From: Bacillota bacterium
GTDB taxonomy: Bacteria > Bacillota > Clostridia > Lachnospirales > Lachnospiraceae
Length of the DNA stretch: 16,949 nt
Reading direction: 5' to 3'
NCBI GenBank assembly: GCA_023398615.1
Contig: JAEWSD010000261.1
Coordinates: 1-16,949 of the forward strand
In this document: positions 1 to 7,395 of the stretch, one piece after another
How the letters are laid out: each line of letters opens with the position of its first letter
Position numbering within the stretch: position 1 is the first letter of the stretch
Position numbers and translations under genes: made by a program
The notes under the pieces: generated by a model
What the model was told of the DNA's origin: nothing
What the model saw: only the letters and a program-made list of their open reading frames with translations
Databases searched by the model: none

Positions 1-2690
1 ATACCGGGCACCCGGATGGAAAGATTGGCTCTGTTCGGACATACGTCCGCGCATGCCTCACATACCTGGTTACATTCCAGGCAGCGGTCTGCTTCATCCT
101 TTGGTTCTCCCGCGTGTACCAGGATACCTTTCTTGGCCCCCACCTTTTCCTCATCACCTTGAAGCTCAATTACCCTTCTCGGTTTTATACCCAGGATGGA
201 ATTTGCCGCTTCTGCCGCATCCCGGATCGCCTGTACGACGGTTGCCGGTCCGTTCGCACCGTCTCCGATCACATAGACATGCGGCATGGAAGCCTCCATT
301 GTCTCCCTGTTGATCACCGCATATCCGCCGTCCGTTACCCTAAGTCCAAGCGATTCGTAAAAGCCGCCGTCCACTCTTTCTCCCAGGGCGGCTACCACCA
401 AATCCGCATCTACTACGGCTTCCTCCTCGGTTTCAACCGGCTTTTGCCTTCCGGAAGCGTCCGCCTCTCCAAGAACCACCTTATGACAGACCAGCTTTCC
501 GTTCTTCTGGGATACCGGCGCCAGTAATTCCTTGAATTCCACTCCGTCCTCCAGTGCCAGGTCCATCTCCTCCTCGTCGGCCGGCATGTAGCGTTTCGTC
601 CTGCGGTATACCACATATACGTGTTCGACACCGGGGATTCTCTTTGCCGCCCTTGCCGCATCCATTGCCGTATTGCCGGCCCCGATAACAGCTACATTCT
701 TGCCTGCCTTTAAGGTTTCCGGTGATTTTTTACAGGTCTCCAGGAATCGAATCGCATTGATCTCATTCTCGCCTTCCATACCGAGGGGCATGCCTTTGGA
801 AGCACCGACCGCAAGTACTACCGCTTCGAATCCGGCATCCTTTAGCGCGCCGATATTGGTAACCTGATGGTTATATCTGAATTTTACACCCATCTTCTCC
901 GCCAGAACAATATCTTTATCAATAGCTTCTTCCGGAATACGGAAAGCCGGAATAACATATCTTACTACACCGCCTGCCTTCTCTCTCTTTTCAAAAACCG
1001 TGACATCCGCGCCTTCCCTTGCAAGGAAGAAAGCACATGCAATTCCTGCCGGACCTGCGCCGACAATTGCAACTTTTTTGTTACTACAGGTGTCGGATGC
1101 TTTTATTTCCTTTAATAATCCTGCATATCCGTTCTGTGCCGCCACTAATTTGGCGCTCCGGATATGAATGGATTCCTCATAAAAATTACGTGTGCACCCC
1201 GACATGCAGACATGGCTGCAAATGATGCCGGTGATGAAGGGGAGCGCATTCTTATCGGTAATAACCCTTAAGGCTTCCGTATGCTTTCCTTCCTTAACTA
1301 ACTTTAAATAAGCAGGAATATCCTGATGGATCGGGCATTGCTCGCTGCAGGGTGCCGTAAAGCAGCTTAACAAAGGAACCTTTTTATTTACCTTCCTGTT
1401 TGGCAGCGGTTTTACATTCTTGGTGTGATGCTTGTCCTTTTTAATCTCTTCTATCAGTTTTCCCAATGCGTCAACAGCTACACCGGTAAACGCCTTATAT
1501 TCAAGCTGTTCCATCTTCTTGGCAAGCTGTACCCCTCTCTGGTAGCCTCCGGTTTTCAGGAACGTGGTTGCCATCGTGACCGGCCAGATGCCGAGACCAT
1601 AGATCTTATCAATATTAAAGTAATCCGCACCGCCCGAAAAGGAAATGCGCAGCTTCCCGTCAAAGGCTTTCGACAGCTTATATGCAACGGACAATGACAA
1701 GGCACATAAGGATCGTCCGGACATATACATCTCTTCACTTGGCAGCTCATTCCTTGTTACGTCAACCGGAAAGGTATTCGTAATCTTTACGCCGAATTCA
1801 AGGCCGGCGTTCTCCGCCTTCATTTGCAGTCTCCGAAGCATCGGAACGGCATCCTCGAACTGCAGGTCATCTTTAAAATGGAAATCCCCGAATACCACAT
1901 AGCCGTATCCCATTTCATCCATGATGCTTCTTGCGGCTTCATACCCTAAAAGTGTCGGATTACATTTTACATAGGTGTTCAGGTGCTTCTCTTCCAAAAG
2001 ATAGGCCGCAATGCTTTCGATCTCCTGCGGAGGGCAGCCGTGCAGCGTGGATACGGTGACAGAGGTACAGACCTTTGAGGATATACCGTCCAGGAATTCC
2101 CTGTCTACGTTTTTAAACCTATCAAGATTCTCCGACAGATAATCCATACACTCCTTCCAGATCGGTGTATCCTTTGCATCCATTATATGATCAATAAACG
2201 TATTAATCTTCTCGGATTTGATTCCCTGTAAGTCATAGCCGACACTCATATTGAATACGAAACCGTCGGCAGCCCCCAGACCGAACTCCCTGGATATCAC
2301 CTTTAATGCGATCCACCCTTTTACATATTCATCGAATGCCTCCGGAACCCGGAGCTCTGTCGACCATTCGCAGTTATAGCCCTCATCTTCCGCAAGGATG
2401 CACGGCTTATTCACCGGCAGGTCCTCGCCGTCGATAATCTGAACCGTCTTCAACTCAAAAAACCTGCATCCCGCATAGTAGGTTGATACCAGGTTCTGAG
2501 CCAGCTGTGTTGCCGGACCGGCCGCCGGGCCGAAAGGTGTCTCTATCTTCTCACCGAATATGGACAGTACCTTGTCATTTTCTTTCTTAAAGGATTTCCT
2601 AACTCCGAAAACCCTTCCGCTTTCACTTCGTTCCGTCAGTATCCATTCCATCAGGCTTGAAAACGGAATCGGGGTCATTCTGTCTCCCAT
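1..2690 (-). CDS. ygfK: YgfK-type flavin/Fe-S oxidoreductase ('putative selenate reductase subunit'), 3' end cut by window edge
   Basis: Open without a stop from the ATG at 2690 to the window edge, about 896 codons. E. coli YgfK is about 1,030 residues, so roughly 130 C-terminal residues lie outside. Start: GGAGG lies 8 nt before the ATG; a second in-frame ATG is 4 codons in. Order of parts seen: an N-terminal dihydroorotate-dehydrogenase/PreA-like part with TLHGCPPQEIES near residue 215; a GltD-type cysteine cluster near 441-455 (CFTAPCSEQCP) and 487-501 (ICSHVCMSGC); an FAD-binding VAIVGAGPAG near 540; a second nucleotide-binding VAVIGAGNTAMDAA near 670; VIGDGANGPAT near 815; and a ferredoxin-like cluster (CLECNQVCEACADVCP) at the edge. 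Known family role: a cytoplasmic electron-transfer protein linked by comparative genomics to SsnA and selenium-dependent molybdenum hydroxylases, and to purine/urate breakdown; the 'selenate reductase' name is weakly founded. It follows ssnA on the same strand, but a palindromic insertion lies between them. Confidence 0.93.
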   Translation of the reverse strand, partial: MGDRMTPIPFSSLMEWILTERSESGRVFGVRKSFKKENDKVLSIFGEKIETPFGPAAGPATQLAQNLVSTYYAGCRFFELKTVQIIDGEDLPVNKPCILAEDEGYNCEWSTELRVPEAFDEYVKGWIALKVISREFGLGAADGFVFNMSVGYDLQGIKSEKINTFIDHIMDAKDTPIWKECMDYLSENLDRFKNVDREFLDGISSKVCTSVTVSTLHGCPPQEIESIAAYLLEEKHLNTYVKCNPTLLGYEAARSIMDEMGYGYVVFGDFHFKDDLQFEDAVPMLRRLQMKAENAGLEFGVKITNTFPVDVTRNELPSEEMYMSGRSLCALSLSVAYKLSKAFDGKLRISFSGGADYFNIDKIYGLGIWPVTMATTFLKTGGYQRGVQLAKKMEQLEYKAFTGVAVDALGKLIEEIKKDKHHTKNVKPLPNRKVNKKVPLLSCFTAPCSEQCPIHQDIPAYLKLVKEGKHTEALRVITDKNALPFITGIICSHVCMSGCTRNFYEESIHIRSAKLVAAQNGYAGLLKEIKASDTCSNKKVAIVGAGPAGIACAFFLAREGADVTVFEKREKAGGVVRYVIPAFRIPEEAIDKDIVLAEKMGVKFRYNHQVTNIGALKDAGFEAVVLAVGASKGMPLGMEGENEINAIRFLETCKKSPETLKAGKNVAVIGAGNTAMDAARAAKRIPGVEHVYVVYRRTKRYMPADEEEMDLALEDGVEFKELLAPVSQKNGKLVCHKVVLGEADASGRQKPVETEEEAVVDADLVVAALGERVDGGFYESLGLRVTDGGYAVINRETMEASMPHVYVIGDGANGPATVVQAIRDAAEAANSILGIKPRRVIELQGDEEKVGAKKGILVHAGEPKDEADRCLECNQVCEACADVCPNRANLSIRVPG

Positions 2691-2708
2691 GTGTATATCC
2701 TCCTTCAT

Positions 2709-2935
2709 TATACTTTTACCTAGGTAATTGCGAAACTCCTTTTTGTATCTGCTGATATTCCTGTGTGTTTCGGCTGCCTCTACAATTTGCTGAAATTATT
2801 TGACTTACACATACAATAAAAACTTTTGTATGTGACGTTCAAACAATTTCAGCAAACAGTAACGACAGACGAAACACACATTGGAACAATCACAGACACA
2901 ATTGAGAGTTTCGCAAATGCCTATATACTTTTACC
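2709..2935. mobile_element. MITE-like 203-bp palindromic element with 12-bp flanking direct repeats
   Basis: Positions 2721-2923 form a near-perfect inverted repeat. It begins TAGGTAATTGCGAAACTC and ends GAGTTTCGCAAATGCCTA. Arms of about 100 bp match with only scattered mismatches around a 9-nt loop (2817-2825). Exactly paired blocks are TTGCGAAACTC, TGTGTGTTTCG, TTTGCTGAAATT and CACATACAA. The bases directly outside each end are the same 12-mer, TATACTTTTACC (2709-2720 and 2924-2935), as expected for a target-site duplication. There is no room for a transposase, so it would be a non-autonomous element. It lies between the ssnA stop and the ygfK ribosome site, so in a shared transcript it would fold into a very long hairpin. 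Confidence 0.8.
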
Positions 2936-2973
2936 TAATAATTGAAAAATTCTTAATTTTGTGTCTATGAATG

Positions 2974-4302
2974 TTAATTTATGCTTTTTCTCAACAGTTC
3001 GGCCTGTTCCCTGCAGTCAGCCATCGCCTTCGCTTCGTCTATATCAATAAGCTCCCTGTCCTTCATCCGTAATCTTCCGTTAATCATAGTCGTAACCACC
3101 TTGCTTCCGTTTAATCCGAAAAGCATGTGGCTGTTGATATTATCCTTTGTAAGAGGCGTCAGCGGGTCATAATCCGCTATAATGATATCCGCCGCAGCGT
3201 CCTCCTTAATAATGCCAAGAGGGGTATTAAAATACCGGTTTGCAATTGCGGCATTTCCTTCAAACAGCATTGCCGGTATCTCCCCCCAGGCAGCATTCGC
3301 ATCGCAAAGGGAATGCTTGTGCAGGAGATTTGCCACCTTATAGGATTCAAACATATCATTCGTATAGCCGTCGGTGCCTAATCCCGTCAGTATACCGCGT
3401 TTAAAGATCTCCAGGGTCGGCGGACACCCGCAGGCATTACCCATATTGGATTCCGGATTATGCACCACCATCGTATTGGTTTCCTTTAACAGCTCCATCT
3501 CCTGCGGATTGACATAGATGCAATGGGCGGTTATCGTCTTCGGGCCGAGAATACCCTGGTCCATTAAGCGGTTAACAATACGTTTCCCATGCTTTCTTAA
3601 CGAATCGTGCAGATCCTCGATCCCTTCCGCCACATGGATGTGGCAGCCGACATTCTCCGGTGTGTATTCCCTGCATAATGCAAAGGTTTCGTCGGATATC
3701 GTGAATGCCGCATGCATTCCCATCATTGCCTTTTGCATATCATCTGTCTGCCCGGCGGTATATTTGATAAATTCAGAATTCTCCCTGACTGCGGCCCTCA
3801 TTTTCTCTTCACCGTCACGGTCGGATACCTCGTAACACAGGCAGGTACGGACCCCTAACTGCCTGGCGGCGTCAGAAATCGTAAACAGGCTGTCCTCTAT
3901 CGCCCCAAAACTGGCATGATGGTCAAAAACCGTCGTAACACCGTTCCTGATACAGTCAATATAGGTAGCAACCGCACTCTGCTTCGTCTGTTCCAGAGTC
4001 AGATGCCTGTCTATGTTCCACCACAGCCCATCCAGGATATCCAGAAAGCCTTCCGGGTTATACCCGTCGATGCTTAAGCCTCTTGCCATAGCACTGTAGA
4101 TATGGTTATGCGTATTAATCAGCCCAGGCATGATCAGCCCGCCTTTCGCATCAACGAATTCCGCATCCGGATATTGTCTGGCAAGCTCCTTATAATCACC
4201 TGCTTTTACTATACGCGTTCCATCGACAAGTACGGCACCGTTTTCAATGAGCGGCCTCTCCTTGTCGCGGGTAATTACTATGCCGTTTCCCAATAAAATC
4301 AT
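2974..4302 (-). CDS. ssnA: SsnA-type amidohydrolase
   Basis: A 442-residue metal-dependent amidohydrolase, the same length as E. coli SsnA. Visible family motifs in order: the HNH metal site at residues 65-67 (NTHNHIYSAM), a central GCHIHVAEG, the TAHCIYV histidine, and LGTDGYTND carrying the catalytic aspartate. Family role: cytoplasmic zinc or iron hydrolases that deaminate or open ring amides, related to guanine and chlorohydrolase-type deaminases; the true substrate of SsnA is not firmly known. Start choice: two in-frame ATGs lie two codons apart (4308 and 4302). The AGGAG sequence is only 1 nt from the first but 7 nt from the second, so 4302 is preferred. It heads the minus-strand unit, divergent from ygeX and followed by ygfK, the same pairing seen in E. 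coli. It fits the purine/urate catabolism locus, with ring opening or deamination as the inferred role. Confidence 0.93.
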   Translation of the reverse strand: MILLGNGIVITRDKERPLIENGAVLVDGTRIVKAGDYKELARQYPDAEFVDAKGGLIMPGLINTHNHIYSAMARGLSIDGYNPEGFLDILDGLWWNIDRHLTLEQTKQSAVATYIDCIRNGVTTVFDHHASFGAIEDSLFTISDAARQLGVRTCLCYEVSDRDGEEKMRAAVRENSEFIKYTAGQTDDMQKAMMGMHAAFTISDETFALCREYTPENVGCHIHVAEGIEDLHDSLRKHGKRIVNRLMDQGILGPKTITAHCIYVNPQEMELLKETNTMVVHNPESNMGNACGCPPTLEIFKRGILTGLGTDGYTNDMFESYKVANLLHKHSLCDANAAWGEIPAMLFEGNAAIANRYFNTPLGIIKEDAAADIIIADYDPLTPLTKDNINSHMLFGLNGSKVVTTMINGRLRMKDRELIDIDEAKAMADCREQAELLRKSIN

Positions 4303-4394
4303 TATCATTCTCCTTTTCTTATATCCCGAAGGTTTTTACCGTCAGGCATACAGATAGCTTTCTATAACATTATCATAACCCCATAAATTATTTT

Positions 4395-4544
4395 TTATTT
4401 CTGTTAAAGTTAAGCCTTACGGCTGAACTTTAACAGAAGGATGCACATGCACACATGTCTCGAGTTTTCTGTGACTTCCGCTTCGCTTCACTCACAAAAA
4501 ACACCTCGCGGTTCCATAAGCTGGATTATAACTTATTTCTGTTA
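4395..4544. repeat. Inverted repeat and flanking 12-bp direct repeats in the ssnA-ygeX divergent region
   Basis: Positions 4399-4438 form a hairpin with 18-bp arms, TTCTGTTAAAGTTAAGCC against GGCTGAACTTTAACAGAA, one mismatch and a 4-nt loop (TTAC). The 12-mer TTATTTCTGTTA occurs at 4395-4406 and again at 4533-4544, bracketing about 126 bp that is richer in GC than its surroundings. It could be a small inserted repeat, or an operator/terminator-like stem upstream of ssnA. The 75-codon ORF inside has no recognisable protein features and is not called. Confidence 0.55.
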
Positions 4545-4565
4545 TCCTATTATCTCATATTTTGT

Positions 4566-4628
4566 TTGATTAATCAATCTAATATTTCGGCATCCGGTAT
4601 CCTTACCAAGGCCTATACCCGGATTGCC
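4566..4628. promoter_or_regulatory. Palindrome and two-part stem-loop in the divergent intergenic region
   Basis: A perfect 12-bp palindrome, TTGATTAATCAA, lies at 4566-4577. It is followed by a compound stem in which GGCATCCGGTAT (4589-4600) pairs with ATACCCGGATTGCC (4615-4628) with two single-base bulges, enclosing a second small hairpin, CCTT-ACC-AAGG (4601-4611). The ATG of ygeX is about 200 bp downstream. These are candidate operator or 5'-UTR elements; I do not recognise a known riboswitch class. Confidence 0.4.
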
Positions 4629-4748
4629 CCCAGCCATGATATAACAGGAACACTGACTTTTCCCTACTTTATACAATTTTAGTTTATCATCACAAATAAC
4701 GGAAATCAATAGGTTTCAAAAAATATTTGTATAATGCTAAAAAATATT

Positions 4749-4787
4749 TTGATTTACACTTGATTTATTTTTTTTATGTGATATTAT
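4749..4787 (+). promoter_or_regulatory. Probable promoter of ygeX-ygeY-ygeW-arcC with overlapping tandem 8-mer
   Basis: A sigma-A-like promoter: -35 TTGATT (4760-4765), 16-bp spacer, -10 TATTAT (4782-4787), about 44 bp before the ygeX ATG. The 8-mer TTGATTTA occurs at 4749-4756 and 4760-4767, one helical turn apart, with the second copy covering the -35 box. This is the arrangement expected for a regulator-binding site. The region is very AT-rich, so chance matches are possible. Confidence 0.55.
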
Positions 4788-4830
4788 GAAATAAAGTTAT
4801 CAAATCTGAATTTATAAACAGGAGGCATAT

Positions 4831-6072
4831 ATGAAAGAAATCAAATGGGTGCGGAATTCCATGCCGAAAACAAATGATGAAAGCCTTAAGGTCATGGATT
4901 TAGCCGAAGTCGAAAAGGCCAGGAATTTTCATCAGACTATCCCGGGTTATGAAAAGACTCCTCTGGCACATCTTATCAATATGGCCGGTTATTTGGGATT
5001 AAAGGAGGTTTTTGTAAAGGATGAGTCCTATCGGTTTGGATTAAACGCTTTTAAGGTATTGGGCGGTTCCTTTGCTATGGCCCGCTATATTGCCAAGGAA
5101 ACCGGGCGGGATGTATCGGAGCTTGACTTTGAGACTCTTACCTCAGACAGATTAAGAGAAGAATTCGGCCAGGCTACCTTCTTTACCGCAACCGACGGCA
5201 ATCACGGCCGCGGGGTTGCATGGGCGGCAAACCGGTTAAAGCAAAAAGCCGTGGTATTCATGCCCAAAGGCTCAACACAGACCCGCCTGGATAATATCAG
5301 GGCAGAAGGCGCAACCGCTACAATAGAGGAAGTTAACTATGACGAATGTGTCCGTATGGCTGCTGCGGCTGCCGCAAAAACACCAAACGGTGTAGTGGTA
5401 CAGGATACGGCATGGGAAGGCTATGAAGAAATTCCTTCCTGGATCATGCAGGGATACGGTACTATGGCAATGGAAGCAGGCGAACAACTGGCGGACGCAG
5501 GTATCGACAGGCCCACCCATGTTTTTGTTCAGGCCGGTGTAGGTTCCTTAGCCGGAGCCGTTCAGGGTTATTTCGCCAACAGATATCCCGATAATCCTCC
5601 CACCGTCGTAGTGGTGGAGGCCGATGTAGCAGCATGCCTGTATAAGGGCGCCGAAGCCGGAGACGGTAAGATAAGAATAGTCGACGGGGATATGCAGACA
5701 ATTATGGCAGGCTTAGCCTGCGGCGAACCAAATACTATCTCCTGGGATATTTTAAAAAATCATGTATCCGTATTTATATCCGCTCCCGACTGGGCTGCGG
5801 CAGAAGGAATGAGAATGCTAAGCGCTCCGTTAAAAGGTGATCCGCAGGTTGTATCCGGCGAATCGGGAGCCGCACCCTTCGGCGTTTTAGCTTCCATTAT
5901 GAAAAAACCTGAACTTGCAGAGCTGAAAGAATTCCTGAAATTAGACGAAACATCCAAGGTACTTCTATTCTCGACCGAAGGTGATACGGACCCTGACCGT
6001 TATAAAGAAATCGTATGGGAAGGCAGGTATCATGCCGCCGCGTATAAAGAGTTTTGCATTTGTGAACATTAA
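4831..6072 (+). CDS. ygeX: 2,3-diaminopropionate ammonia-lyase
   Basis: A 413-residue fold-type II PLP enzyme that converts 2,3-diaminopropionate to pyruvate and two ammonia; E. coli YgeX is about 398 residues. Visible: the PLP-lysine motif FGLNAFKVLGGS with Lys75; the phosphate/substrate loop TATDGNHGRG at about 119-128, including the aspartate expected for D-isomer proton abstraction; the second conserved acidic stretch VVQDTAWEGYEE near 190; a glycine-rich QAGVGSLAGAVQG; and a C-terminal FSTEGDTDPDRY. Start: AGGAGG lies 6 nt before the ATG at 4831. It is first in a four-gene plus-strand operon, 25 bp before ygeY, and divergent from ssnA. In the inferred pathway it releases pyruvate at the end of purine/urate breakdown. 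The enzyme assignment is strong; the physiological substrate source is inference. Confidence 0.96.
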   Translation: MKEIKWVRNSMPKTNDESLKVMDLAEVEKARNFHQTIPGYEKTPLAHLINMAGYLGLKEVFVKDESYRFGLNAFKVLGGSFAMARYIAKETGRDVSELDFETLTSDRLREEFGQATFFTATDGNHGRGVAWAANRLKQKAVVFMPKGSTQTRLDNIRAEGATATIEEVNYDECVRMAAAAAAKTPNGVVVQDTAWEGYEEIPSWIMQGYGTMAMEAGEQLADAGIDRPTHVFVQAGVGSLAGAVQGYFANRYPDNPPTVVVVEADVAACLYKGAEAGDGKIRIVDGDMQTIMAGLACGEPNTISWDILKNHVSVFISAPDWAAAEGMRMLSAPLKGDPQVVSGESGAAPFGVLASIMKKPELAELKEFLKLDETSKVLLFSTEGDTDPDRYKEIVWEGRYHAAAYKEFCICEH

Positions 6073-6097
6073 CAATAAAAAGCATATGGAGGAAGAA

Positions 6098-7360
6098 ATG
6101 ATGGATTTTGACAGAATTAAGGAGGCATCACAGGCATATCTGCCTGCCATGACCAAGTTTTTAAGAGACCTGGTAGCTATTCCGGGCGAAAGCTGCGGCG
6201 AGGAAGGGCATATCAAAAGAATTGAAGCGGAAATGAACGCGGTAGGCTTTGACAAGGTTGTTATCGACCCTATGGGCAATGTACTGGGTTATATGGGAAA
6301 CGGTGAAACATTGATCGGCTATGATGCCCATATCGATACGGTAGGTATCGGCAATAAAGCAAACTGGGAATTCGACCCCTACGAAGGCTTTGAAACCGAG
6401 GAAGAAATCGGCGGGCGCGGAACCTCCGATCAGCTGGGCGGTATCGTTTCCGCGGTTTACGGTGCAAAAATAATGAAAGACCTTGGATTGCTGGATGACA
6501 AATATACCGTACTGGTAACCGGGACCGTACAGGAGGAAGACTGTGACGGGCTATGCTGGCAATACATTATTAATGAGGATAAGGTAAAGCCTGCCTTCGT
6601 GGTTTCCACCGAACCCACGGACGGCGGCATCTACCGGGGACAGCGCGGACGCATGGAGATCCGTATCGATGTTCAGGGGGTTTCCTGCCACGGTTCCGCT
6701 CCGGAACGCGGTGACAACGCCATCTACAAAATGGCCGATATCCTTCAAAATGTCCGTGACCTGAATGAAAATGATGCGGCAGAGGATAAAGAAATTAAAG
6801 GTCTGGTCAAGATGCTGGACGAAAGCTACAATGAAAAATGGAAGGAAGCCCGCTTCCTGGGCCGCGGCACCGTAACCACCTCCGAGATATTCTTTACCTC
6901 CCCGAGCCGCTGCGCGGTAGCCGATTCCTGTTCCGTTTCCCTGGACCGCCGTATGACCGCCGGCGAAACCTGGGAAAGCTGTCTTGAGGAAATCCGTGAG
7001 CTTCCTTTCGTAAAAAAATACAAGGCCAAAGTAAGCATGTACCAATATGACAGGCCAAGCTATACCAATCTTGTATACCCGATCGAATGCTATTTCCCGA
7101 CCTGGGTTATTTCGGAAGACCATGCCGTTACCGAGGCTATGGTAAAGGCTTACGAGGGACTGTACGGTGAGCCGAGGGTCGATAAATGGACGTTCTCCAC
7201 GAACGGTGTTTCCATCATGGGGCGCAACGGGATTCCATGCATCGGTTTTGGGCCGGGTAAGGAAGCACAGGCGCATGCACCGAATGAAAGAACCTGGAAG
7301 GCCGCCCTGGTAAAATGTGCCGCTGTTTATGCAGCATTGCCCGCTATCTATTGCAATTAA
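6098..7360 (+). CDS. ygeY: YgeY family selenium/purine-locus M20-type metallohydrolase
   Basis: A cytoplasmic M20/M28-type di-metal hydrolase of about 420 residues; E. coli YgeY is about 403. Metal and catalytic motifs are all present: YDAHIDTVG (His, Asp), TVQEEDCDG (Glu-Glu general base and ligand), VSTEPTDGG (ligand) and a C-terminal GKEAQAHAPNE (His). The reading frame is open back to 5981 inside ygeX, but GGAGG at 6088-6092 places initiation at the ATG at 6098, or at the adjacent ATG at 6101, and homology begins there. A lysine/glutamate-rich stretch of about 20 residues before FLGRGTVTTSEIF makes it longer than the E. coli protein. It is annotated as a peptidase-like family, but the locus suggests a small amide or carbamoyl substrate from purine-ring degradation. 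That substrate is inference. Confidence 0.94.
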   Translation: MMDFDRIKEASQAYLPAMTKFLRDLVAIPGESCGEEGHIKRIEAEMNAVGFDKVVIDPMGNVLGYMGNGETLIGYDAHIDTVGIGNKANWEFDPYEGFETEEEIGGRGTSDQLGGIVSAVYGAKIMKDLGLLDDKYTVLVTGTVQEEDCDGLCWQYIINEDKVKPAFVVSTEPTDGGIYRGQRGRMEIRIDVQGVSCHGSAPERGDNAIYKMADILQNVRDLNENDAAEDKEIKGLVKMLDESYNEKWKEARFLGRGTVTTSEIFFTSPSRCAVADSCSVSLDRRMTAGETWESCLEEIRELPFVKKYKAKVSMYQYDRPSYTNLVYPIECYFPTWVISEDHAVTEAMVKAYEGLYGEPRVDKWTFSTNGVSIMGRNGIPCIGFGPGKEAQAHAPNERTWKAALVKCAAVYAALPAIYCN

Positions 7361-7395
7361 TTTAACATTAAATAAACAACATGAAGGAGATTCGT

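Noticed and set aside
4455..4682. 75-codon plus-strand ORF in the ssnA-ygeX gap
   Set aside because: No ribosome site, no recognisable protein features, and it runs through the repeat and stem-loop structures.
4303..4830. Purine or xanthine riboswitch upstream of ygeX or ssnA
   Set aside because: Stems are present, but I find none of the conserved core sequences of the known purine or xanthine riboswitches, and the main stem lies upstream of the likely transcription start.
5981..6097. Extended N terminus of ygeY overlapping the 3' end of ygeX
   Set aside because: GGAGG at 6088-6092 and the start of family similarity both place initiation at 6098 or 6101; the extension only translates ygeX in another frame.
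7381..7395. Earlier ATG of ygeW
   Set aside because: It would place the ribosome site AAGGAG inside the coding region; the ATG at 7396 matches the E. coli N terminus.
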